From Candidatus Salinicoccus stercoripullorum (GTDB taxonomy: Bacteria > Bacillota > Bacilli > Staphylococcales > Salinicoccaceae): a stretch of DNA of 64,000 nucleotides. The notes under the pieces are model-generated. The model had not been told where the DNA came from, did not search any database, and saw only the letters and a program-made list of their open reading frames with translations. Within the stretch, counting starts at the first letter, position 1. Every line of letters begins with the position of its first letter. The DNA is taken from assembly GCA_019113295.1 (NCBI GenBank), contig DXHR01000025.1, positions 159,812 through 223,811 of the forward strand. The letters are read 5' to 3'. Below, piece after piece: positions 51,529 to 59,717 of the stretch. The translations under genes and the position numbers were made by a program.

Positions 51529-53787
51529 CTAATTACGGAGCGGTTTGCCCGTCTCCAGCATATGACTGATACGTGCGTATGTTTTCTCATTCTGCAGAAG
51601 ATCTAAAAATCTCTCTCTTTCAAGTTTCTGCAGATAACGCTGATTTACATAAGTGTTGCGCGGGATATCGCCGCCTGATAATACTTCTGCAATCTTCAAT
51701 GTAATTTCGTAATCGTGATCGCTGATAAAGTTGCCGAGACGCTGAGCATCAAGCATTCCTTCCGCCAGTGCTTTAAAGTCACTTCCGAGGGCAGTGTATT
51801 TCCCTTCAGGTTTGGGAATATAGTTCATCTCTGATTCGAGGCGCGCTTTATTTAATGCAGCTTCCACACGTTTTTCCACATTAAGAATAATTGAATCGGT
51901 ATCTCTTAAATAACCGTATCTCTTCGCTTCATAAGCATTCGTTGATACTTTTGCCATGCCGATATTCGTCAGCACTTCACTCATCGACTGCTGCTTATCG
52001 TCTTGCTTGTGATCCGTACTTAATATACGGTCCGACATTTCAGCAAGTCCTCCGCCGCTCGGCAGCAGCCCGACACCCGCTTCAACCATTCCTATATATG
52101 TTTCACTTGCCGCAACAACAAACGGTGAGTGCAGTACTAATTCACAGCCTCCGCCGAGTGCTCTGCCCTGAACAGCTGTCACTATCGGTTTCAGCGAATA
52201 TTTCATCCGGCTGAAACTTTCGTGCAGTGTATCAATCGCCGGTCCGACTAATTCTTCGACCTGTTTCAATTCGTGCGCTTTTTTCATCATGTACAGGTTG
52301 GCTCCGACACTGAAATTCCTTCCATCAGCATATAAAACCATACTTGAAAAATCTTCGCTTTCAAGCAGATCAACCGCTTCTATCAGGTCTTTGGCGAAAC
52401 CGTCGGAAATAATATTATTGCCGCTCTGCAGTTTCAACAGAAGCTGATCTGTATTGACAACCGATAAATTAGAATCTTCGCGATTCCACACTTCACTTTC
52501 AATAAAATCACTTACCGGTCTTACCCGCTCGACCGATTCTCCATTTTTATAAAATGGTTCAGTACGGTTTTCAATCCACTCAGGCAGTTCCCCGAGCTCT
52601 TCTTTCATGCGCTTTTTAACACGTTCAAAGCCCATCAGATCCCATAACTGGAACGGCCCTTTTTTCCAGTTGAATCCCCAGATTAGTGCACGGTCTATAT
52701 CTTTGTAATCCGAAGCTGATTTTGGCACATTTATCGCTGAGTAGTAAAAATTATTTCTCAGTGTTTCCCATAGGAATAATCCCGCCTGATCTTCAGCATT
52801 AAAAATAACATCCATATTTTCCTGCAGATCTTTACTGAATTTGCCGAGAATCGGAAATTCAGGTTTTGATTGTTCAATGTAGTCGTTCTTTTCCGGATCA
52901 AATACGAGTATTTTATTTTTCTCTTTTTTATAAAATCCTTTTTTTGTTTTTCTTCCAAGGGCGCCCTGTCCCACCAGCATTTCAGCTATTTTGGTATTAT
53001 TGAAGTATTTCTCTTCATCCGGCACCTGCTGCATTCCTTTTGTTACTGTCACTGCGATATCAATACCGACCAAATCACTCAGTCCGTATGTCCCCAGACT
53101 TGGACGCCCGATACTTCTGCCGGTTAATGCATCTGTATCGGAAATGGATATTCCCTGTTCCTCTGCACGGTGCATAATATCATTCATCGTCTGTGTACCG
53201 ACACGGTTTGCTACAAAACCGGGTACATCATTGGCAACAACCACACCCTTGCCGAGCTTGTCTTCTGCAAAATCCTGAGCCTCTTTCACCGATTCAGGAG
53301 CCGTATCCTGAAGAGGAATAATTTCAACAAGCTTCATAATACGCGGCGGGTTGAAAAAGTGCATACCGAAAAATCTTTTTCGTTCTTCTTCATCGAATAC
53401 TTTAGCAATATATTCAATTGGAATCCCCGACGTATTTGTCGCAAATAAGGCATTATCTTTCGCAACTTTTTTCACTTGTTTCCAAACACTGTGCTTAATG
53501 TCCAGCTCTTCTTTAACTGCTTCGATATAAATATCCGCATCACCTTCATGTTGCAAATCTTCATCGAAGTTGCCGTATGTTAAGTTCGGTGCGAAACTTA
53601 AATCAAACAGATGCGGCCTTTTTTTATCCGTAATTGTCTCGTAGGCTTTTCTAGAAATTTTATTCGGATCTTTTTGATCTATTGCTATATCGAGTATTTT
53701 CACTTTTAATCCTGCATTAACGAGCAGGGCAGCAATTTGGCTGCCCATAACTCCGCCGCCCAGCACGGTTGCTTTTCTTATCGTCAT
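51529..53787 (-). CDS. fadB: 3-hydroxyacyl-CoA dehydrogenase / enoyl-CoA hydratase fusion
   Basis: TVLGGGVMGSQIAALLVNAG, MHFFNPPRIMKLVEI; crotonase GRALGGGCELVLHSPFVVAA. Confidence 0.93.
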   Translation of the reverse strand: MTIRKATVLGGGVMGSQIAALLVNAGLKVKILDIAIDQKDPNKISRKAYETITDKKRPHLFDLSFAPNLTYGNFDEDLQHEGDADIYIEAVKEELDIKHSVWKQVKKVAKDNALFATNTSGIPIEYIAKVFDEEERKRFFGMHFFNPPRIMKLVEIIPLQDTAPESVKEAQDFAEDKLGKGVVVANDVPGFVANRVGTQTMNDIMHRAEEQGISISDTDALTGRSIGRPSLGTYGLSDLVGIDIAVTVTKGMQQVPDEEKYFNNTKIAEMLVGQGALGRKTKKGFYKKEKNKILVFDPEKNDYIEQSKPEFPILGKFSKDLQENMDVIFNAEDQAGLFLWETLRNNFYYSAINVPKSASDYKDIDRALIWGFNWKKGPFQLWDLMGFERVKKRMKEELGELPEWIENRTEPFYKNGESVERVRPVSDFIESEVWNREDSNLSVVNTDQLLLKLQSGNNIISDGFAKDLIEAVDLLESEDFSSMVLYADGRNFSVGANLYMMKKAHELKQVEELVGPAIDTLHESFSRMKYSLKPIVTAVQGRALGGGCELVLHSPFVVAASETYIGMVEAGVGLLPSGGGLAEMSDRILSTDHKQDDKQQSMSEVLTNIGMAKVSTNAYEAKRYGYLRDTDSIILNVEKRVEAALNKARLESEMNYIPKPEGKYTALGSDFKALAEGMLDAQRLGNFISDHDYEITLKIAEVLSGGDIPRNTYVNQRYLQKLERERFLDLLQNEKTYARISHMLETGKPLRN

Positions 53788-53837
53788 GGAAAACCCTCCA
53801 AATTATTTTATCTTTATACGTAACAGACTTCTGTTTT

Positions 53838-55043
53838 CTATATAAACGCCGAGTCTCCGGTTAACGCTCTGCCAATTACCAGGGCATTGATTTCGTGCGT
53901 GCCTTCATAAGTGTAAACAGCTTCAGCATCGGAGAAGAATCTCGCAATATCGTACTCTGCCAGAATACCGTTACCGCCGGTAATTCCACGTCCCATGGAT
54001 ACCGATTCGCGCAGTCTTAAGGCATTCATCATTTTTGCAGTTGAGGTCGCCACTTCATCGTATTCACCGTTTTCCTGCATGCGTGCAAGCTGTGCTGATA
54101 AAGCTATCGCGTGAGACAGGTTTCCATGCATCATCGCGAGTTTTTCCTGAATCAGCTGGTATTTGCTGATTTCTTTGCCAAACTGCTTGCGCTCTGTCAC
54201 GTAGTCAAGAGTTGCACGCAATGCACCTGCCATAGCACCTGTTGCCATATAAGATACGCCTGCGCGAGTAGAATAAAGTATTTTTGCAATATCTTTAAAG
54301 CTGTTTATATTTTGCAGTCTGTCTTCTTCTTTAACGGTTACATTATTCAGACGGATGTTTGTATTCGGAATAATCCGTAACGCAACTTTGTTTTCAATAA
54401 TATCTATTTCGACACCTTCCTGGTCCGGCCGGATGATAAATCCTTTCGGTTTCCCTGTTTCCACATCTACTGCAAACAGAGGAATGACATCTGATACGTT
54501 CGCGCCGCCAATCCATTTTTTAGCACCATTAATGATCCACTCATTGCCTTCACGTTTTGCAGTCGTTTCAAGACCTCCGGCTACATCCGAACCGTGTTCG
54601 GGTTCAGTCAGTGCAAAACACGTCCTTAGTTCATGCGACTGCAATTTAGGGATATAATGCGCCACCTGTTCTTTTGACCCGCCGAATAAGAAGGCGTTAT
54701 GACCGAGCCCTTGGTGAACACCGAGCAGCGTCACTAAAGATACATCGAATCGTGCTATTGTATATGACATAAAGAACTGGAAGAGATGACTGGGCATTTT
54801 AGCACCTTCACGCCCTTCAAACAATAACGGATTTCTAAAGTAATTCAGCTTGCCCATTTCATCAAAAAAATCTTCAGGTACTGTCGCGTTTACCCAGTGC
54901 TCGTTAATGGAGTCACGGTATTTAGTTTCCAGCAAATCATCCAGCTGTTTTAAAAACCTCACTTCGCCGTCAGTCAGTTCTTTAGATACATTCATTAAAT
55001 CTTCTGGGTATAGTTCGTTTAGTATTCTTTCTTTTTCTGTCAT
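53838..55043 (-). CDS. Acyl-CoA dehydrogenase
   Basis: CFALTEPEHGSDVAGGLETTA, YTYEGTHEINALVIGRALTG. Confidence 0.93.
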   Translation of the reverse strand: MTEKERILNELYPEDLMNVSKELTDGEVRFLKQLDDLLETKYRDSINEHWVNATVPEDFFDEMGKLNYFRNPLLFEGREGAKMPSHLFQFFMSYTIARFDVSLVTLLGVHQGLGHNAFLFGGSKEQVAHYIPKLQSHELRTCFALTEPEHGSDVAGGLETTAKREGNEWIINGAKKWIGGANVSDVIPLFAVDVETGKPKGFIIRPDQEGVEIDIIENKVALRIIPNTNIRLNNVTVKEEDRLQNINSFKDIAKILYSTRAGVSYMATGAMAGALRATLDYVTERKQFGKEISKYQLIQEKLAMMHGNLSHAIALSAQLARMQENGEYDEVATSTAKMMNALRLRESVSMGRGITGGNGILAEYDIARFFSDAEAVYTYEGTHEINALVIGRALTGDSAFI

Positions 55044-55094
55044 AGTAATTCCCTCCGCTATATATGATAATGCTTCTAAATATTAGTTGTTTAT

Positions 55095-56609
55095 TTATGT
55101 TCTAATACCGTTCTCCCGGGCTTTTTCATTCATTAATTTCTGGATTTCCATTCTGTCCGGTTTAGATGTTGAGTTTAACGGGACATCCGCCATCTTCAGG
55201 TACATTCTTGGAATTTTGTAACCCGCAATACGTTCTCTGACGTGTTTATCCAGCACTTCTTCAAAATCCTCTGTTTCTTCCGTAAGTACTATCGCCGCAG
55301 ATACAGACTCTCCGTATTCTGGGCTCTCGTAGCCGACAACAATCGCTGTTCTGACAAGAGGATGCTCAGACAGAGCAGCTTCAACCTCCGATGGCAGCAC
55401 ATTTTCACCACCGGTGATAATCAATTCTTTCTTGCGGTTAACGATAAAGATATCTCCGTCTTCATCTTTTTTAGCAAGGTCGCCTGTCAGTAAGTAGCCG
55501 TCCTTGAATACTTTGGCTGTCTCTTCCGGCTTGTTCCAGTAACCCGATGTAACGTTTTTCCCTTTAATAGCGAGTTCGCCAATTTCGCCCACACCGACTT
55601 CATTTCCTTCGTCATCCAGCAGCTTATTATCTACAAACATTATCGACTTGCCGATACTCATCGGTTTTATTTTTGAGTTGTGCGGCGTATTTACCATCGC
55701 GAGCGGCGCTTCTGTAAGACCATAGCCGTTAACCAGTGAATACCCCATACTTTCAAACTTCTTCTGAACAGAAGGCAGCGGTGACGATCCGCCCTGAACC
55801 AGATATTTAATATTTTTAAAGTTATTAATATTAAAATTCGGAGCGACGAGCATACCGTAATACATTGTCGGTATCATAATCAGATAGTCCGGTTTGTACT
55901 TAGCCATCAGATCATTCAATTCCTCGCCGTCAAAGTAACGTTGAAGTACAAGCGTCCCCCCCGCCATAACCAACGGCAGTGCCGTATCGTTCAATCCGAG
56001 TACATGGAACATCGGCGTTGAGATAATCGATGTCTCTTTTGCGTTTGTTTTGTATGTGAGTGCTGTATTTATCATATTTGCGACGAACGATTCATAAGTA
56101 AACATTACCCCTTTTGGCAGGCCTGTCGTTCCGCTCGTATACATAAGAGAGGCAAGTTCATCGCTTTCAACATCTACCGTCTTAAATGGACGGTGACTTT
56201 TCGGATTACAGATGTCATCATATTCTGCTGAATCTATATCCATATGAAGCAGTTCTTCCGGTGTGCCCGTTAAACTTTCCTTATGACGCAGCGAATAAAA
56301 TATCATTTTTACACCGGAGTCGGAAATGATGCTCTGAATCTCTTTGGGTTTTAACCGCCAGTTAATCGGCAGGAATACCGTACCTGTCTTGAATGAAGCG
56401 AACAGCAAATCAAATATCGCCACATCATTCGGTGCGAGAATACCGACGACATCCCCGCGTTTAATCCCCTGATCCTGTAAATGGTTCGCCAGATTTTCAG
56501 CACGTATATTTAAATCCTGATATGACCACTCGGTTCCCTTTACCGGATCTATTATAGCCGCTTTAACTTCATCGTAATCTGCTCTTGTTTTAATCCAATC
56601 ATAATTCAT
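55095..56609 (-). CDS. Long-chain acyl-CoA synthetase
   Basis: LMYTSGTTGLPKGVMFTYES, GYGLTEAP, TGDLAKKDEDGDIFIVNRKKELII. Confidence 0.92.
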   Translation of the reverse strand: MNYDWIKTRADYDEVKAAIIDPVKGTEWSYQDLNIRAENLANHLQDQGIKRGDVVGILAPNDVAIFDLLFASFKTGTVFLPINWRLKPKEIQSIISDSGVKMIFYSLRHKESLTGTPEELLHMDIDSAEYDDICNPKSHRPFKTVDVESDELASLMYTSGTTGLPKGVMFTYESFVANMINTALTYKTNAKETSIISTPMFHVLGLNDTALPLVMAGGTLVLQRYFDGEELNDLMAKYKPDYLIMIPTMYYGMLVAPNFNINNFKNIKYLVQGGSSPLPSVQKKFESMGYSLVNGYGLTEAPLAMVNTPHNSKIKPMSIGKSIMFVDNKLLDDEGNEVGVGEIGELAIKGKNVTSGYWNKPEETAKVFKDGYLLTGDLAKKDEDGDIFIVNRKKELIITGGENVLPSEVEAALSEHPLVRTAIVVGYESPEYGESVSAAIVLTEETEDFEEVLDKHVRERIAGYKIPRMYLKMADVPLNSTSKPDRMEIQKLMNEKARENGIRT

Positions 56610-56633
56610 TTACATTTTCCCCTTTGTTAATGA

Positions 56634-58193
56634 TTATTTTTTAATTGATTGTGTTAATTTCCCCCATTTTTCCAGAAACAGTTCGCTGCTGATTACTTTT
56701 AAATCTTTTGATATTGCAGGCTCAAAATCCATCTGCCCCAGTACATCTTTTTGCAAATCCAGTCCCGGAGCAATTTCAATCAGCTCTATTCCAGAATCAG
56801 ACAGCTGAAAGACGGCGCGTTCGGTAACATAATATACATCCTGGCCGAGTTCCCTGGAATAGCCGGCATTAAAATCCATACTCTGTACGCTGTCGACAAA
56901 CTTTTTGGAGTACCCTTCACGATCAATCATCAGCTCGCCGTCTTTACAGCGAGTCTCGCTCCCGACGACCATCGTCCCTGAAAAGATTAACGTTTTTACC
57001 GTCTGGCTGATATCTATAAACCCTCCGCTGCCATTCATTCTCTCCCCGAATTTAGAAACGTTGACGTTGCCGGATTTATCAATTTCAGCAAAGCTTAAAA
57101 ATGCAATATCCAGACCCCCGTTATAAATAAAATCCCATGTCATATCGTGACGCATCCGTGCATCCAGATTGTAATTCATGCCAAAATGATTTCTGCTGCC
57201 GATAATACCCCCGAATATACCGGTATCAATATTCAATTTGACAAGATGGTCTGCGTTTTCTTCCCTCAATACATTTGATAGTTCATTATTAATTCCGTAA
57301 CCTATACTGACAGTCTGCTTCGGTTTTAAGAATTGAGCTGAGCGTCTTAAAACAATTTTTCTCGCACCGAGCTCCAAAAACTTCTCCTTACTGTATGAAA
57401 TTCTGTGATAGCCGGATAGAGCAGGATCATAATAAGTCTGTATCACCTGCTTATGATATTTTGGATTTTTGTTAACAACTACATAATCGATGAGCTCCGA
57501 AGGTATAAACACATCCCGCGGATTAAAACTCCCCTTTTCAATCACTTCTTTCACCTGTACGATAACCTTGCCCCCGTTGCTCTTTACAGCAGACGCAGCG
57601 CTGAATCCTTCACCGAGATGAGACTCGTGGCTCATGTAAATATTCCCGCTCTCATCAGCGTACGTTCCCCTCAAAAGAGCAATATCAACCTTCGGAAATC
57701 TGTAATGCAGATACTCTTCGTCATTTATCTCAATCAGGGAAACCAAATCTTCACGAGCAGCATCATTCATTTTACCTCCGTACAGTCTTGGATCCACAAC
57801 CGTATTTAAGCCGATTTTGGAAATCATCCCGGGTGAAGAAGATGAGTGGTTACGGTACTGGGTTGCTATGATACCCTGCGGCAGAAAATATGCTTCAAGT
57901 TCGTTATTTTTAATTGCTTCAACAGTAATGGGCGAAGCGACCATCAGACTGGTAATTATTCTTTTAACCATCCCCCGAGAGACGAAAGAATCAAGATCAA
58001 AACCATCGTCAAAATCGCTGATATCATTGGACACGATAAAAGTTAGATTATCGGTTTCTCCATGTTCATCATATTGCTCCGCCAAATACTTAAAAATTTC
58101 CATGGGCAAATTTCCTGTGGACAAAGCAGCAATGGAAATCACATCACCGCTTTTAACGATACTTCTTAAATCTTCATATGAAATAATCTCCAT
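56634..58193 (-). CDS. Acyl-CoA:acetate/3-ketoacid CoA transferase (FadX-like)
   Basis: Family I CoA-transferase sequence; first gene of the fad operon as in Staphylococcus aureus. Confidence 0.88.
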   Translation of the reverse strand: MEIISYEDLRSIVKSGDVISIAALSTGNLPMEIFKYLAEQYDEHGETDNLTFIVSNDISDFDDGFDLDSFVSRGMVKRIITSLMVASPITVEAIKNNELEAYFLPQGIIATQYRNHSSSSPGMISKIGLNTVVDPRLYGGKMNDAAREDLVSLIEINDEEYLHYRFPKVDIALLRGTYADESGNIYMSHESHLGEGFSAASAVKSNGGKVIVQVKEVIEKGSFNPRDVFIPSELIDYVVVNKNPKYHKQVIQTYYDPALSGYHRISYSKEKFLELGARKIVLRRSAQFLKPKQTVSIGYGINNELSNVLREENADHLVKLNIDTGIFGGIIGSRNHFGMNYNLDARMRHDMTWDFIYNGGLDIAFLSFAEIDKSGNVNVSKFGERMNGSGGFIDISQTVKTLIFSGTMVVGSETRCKDGELMIDREGYSKKFVDSVQSMDFNAGYSRELGQDVYYVTERAVFQLSDSGIELIEIAPGLDLQKDVLGQMDFEPAISKDLKVISSELFLEKWGKLTQSIKK

Positions 58194-58295
58194 ACTCTAT
58201 TCTCCCGACATTGTTATATTCATTTAAAATTTCAGCATATAACCCTTTCATTATTTACCCCCTTCACTTTTTAAATGTACCACTACAGTCGATTT

Positions 58296-58310
58296 TTGTA
58301 AACGGTTACA
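58296..58310. promoter_or_regulatory. cre (CcpA-binding) site upstream of fad operon
   Basis: TTGTAAACGGTTACA matches WTGNAANCGNWNNCW at every position. Confidence 0.8.
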
Positions 58311-58547
58311 TTTCATATTTTTCAAAATAACTGAATTATATAATTTCACACTAACTATTAAGACCAGATGCTATTAATTAGTCTGTAACCGCTGGTATCA
58401 TTGATAATTCAACGTTTCTAACTATTTATGCAAAAATAAAATTAAGAAAAAATTAATTACTTCAATATGAAATAATTATGGCTTGACTTTAGCGTCAAAA
58501 AATGGCCAAGTAAAACAAATTGGTCCGTCCACTGGACGAAACCTTAG

Positions 58548-58759
58548 AACTTTTTGCCCCACTCATTTTTAATATCATATAATAAGTCTTCATCTCAAAA
58601 ACACGCGGCTTTTGGCTATCGGAACTTTACACATTTTAGGACCGGATATTACTGATGACACGGTTATACCAGCCCAAAACAAAAAGGAGCGCCTAACTCG
58701 CTCATCGCAAGTCAGGCGCGCAGACTTAACCGTTCATCAACCCTATTTGACGTAGAGCC
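58548..58759 (+). mobile_element. ISL3-family IS remnant: transposase C-terminal fragment plus terminal inverted repeat
   Basis: Frame 58548-58655 reads NFLPHSFLISYNKSSSQKHAAFGYRNFTHFRTGYY*; end 58730-58759 reverse complement GGCTCTACGTCAAATAGGGTTGATGAACGG resembles ISL3-type IRs. Confidence 0.6.
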
Positions 58760-58778
58760 GTTAAACTGGCACATAAAA

Positions 58779-58812
58779 GAAAAACCCCTTAAAACCATCT
58801 GGTTTCAAGGGG
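58779..58812 (-). terminator. Terminator of the tRNA operon
   Basis: Minus strand CCCCTTGAAACCAGATGGTTTTAAGGGGTTTTT. Confidence 0.8.
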
Positions 58813-58818
58813 TAATAA

Positions 58819-58906
58819 CGGACAGTGAGGGATTCGAACCCTCGATACGGGGTTGCCGTATACACGCGTTCCAGGCGTGCGCCTTCAGCCGCTCGGCCAA
58901 CTGTCC
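58819..58906 (-). tRNA. tRNA-Ser(GGA)
   Basis: Cloverleaf with long variable arm; anticodon loop CTGGAAC. Confidence 0.95.
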
Positions 58907-58949
58907 ATATTGGAATTAAAACAGAAGTGAGAAGCTCACTTCTGTTTGA

Positions 58950-59021
58950 TGACCCGTACGGGACTCGAACCCGTGTTACCGCCGTGAAAGGGCGGTGTCT
59001 TAACCGCTTGACCAACGGGCC
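58950..59021 (-). tRNA. tRNA-Glu(TTC)
   Basis: Anticodon stem-loop CCGCCCTTTCACGGCGG. Confidence 0.95.
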
Positions 59022-59027
59022 ATATGG

Positions 59028-59099
59028 CTCCACAGGTAGGATTCGAACCTACGACCGATCGGTTAACAGCCGATAGCTCTACCACTGAGCTACTGTGGA
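59028..59099 (-). tRNA. tRNA-Asn(GTT)
   Basis: Anticodon stem-loop ATCGGCTGTTAACCGAT; encoded CCA. Confidence 0.95.
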
Positions 59100-59108
59100 A
59101 TAAAATGG

Positions 59109-59179
59109 AGCGGGTGATCGGAATTGAACCGACGACATCAGCTTGGAAGGCTGGGGTTATACCATTTAACTACACCCGC
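59109..59179 (-). tRNA. tRNA-Gly(TCC)
   Basis: Anticodon stem-loop with loop CTTCCAA; encoded CCA. Confidence 0.95.
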
Positions 59180-59197
59180 ATATAATTTTTAACCAAG

Positions 59198-59271
59198 GGC
59201 GGATGATGGGGATCGAACCCACGAATGCCGGAGCCACAATCCGGTGCGTTAACCACTTCGCCACAACCGCC
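59198..59271 (-). tRNA. tRNA-His(GTG)
   Basis: Anticodon stem-loop CCGGATTGTGGCTCCGG. Confidence 0.95.
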
Positions 59272-59277
59272 ATAATA

Positions 59278-59350
59278 TGGTTCAGGACGGAATCGAACCG
59301 CCGACACTGTGAGCTTCAATCACATGCTCTACCGACTGAGCTACTGAACC
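59278..59350 (-). tRNA. tRNA-Phe(GAA)
   Basis: Anticodon stem-loop TGTGATTGAAGCTCACA. Confidence 0.95.
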
Positions 59351-59374
59351 TTGTTATGTATGATATAAAAATGG

Positions 59375-59447
59375 CGGTCCCGACGGGAATTGAACCCGCG
59401 ATCTCCTGCGTGACAGGCAGGCATGTTAACCGCTACACCACGGGACC
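59375..59447 (-). tRNA. tRNA-Asp(GTC)
   Basis: Anticodon stem-loop CCTGCCTGTCACGCAGG; encoded CCA. Confidence 0.95.
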
Positions 59448-59464
59448 TCCATAAAATTAAAAAA

Positions 59465-59538
59465 TTGCGGGAGGTGGATTCGAACCACCGACCTCCGGGT
59501 TATGAGCCCGACGAGCTTCCAGACTGCTCCATCCCGCG
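59465..59538 (-). tRNA. Initiator tRNA-fMet(CAT)
   Basis: CGCGGGATGGAGCAGTCTGG…CGGGCTCATAACCCG: C1:A72 mismatch and GGG/CCC anticodon stem typical of the initiator. Confidence 0.93.
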
Positions 59539-59717
59539 CTAATATTATTTATACCGTTTTTCAACGTCTGATATATATACTATACGTTTTGTGTGATCTT
59601 TTCAAGTGGTTTTCATAACTTTATTAAGACAAATTTACACTTTATCATTATTTGAAGTGTATAAGTATATTATGTGAAATCAGGGTATAACTTCATAAAT
59701 CCTTTAGGAGGCTAAAA

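Noticed and set aside
58200-58820. Integrative element using tRNA-Ser 3' end as attachment site
   Set aside because: No integrase gene and no duplicate of the tRNA-Ser 3' sequence (ggacagtgagggattcgaacc) seen near 50 kb; the ISL3 fossil and short direct repeat are reported instead.
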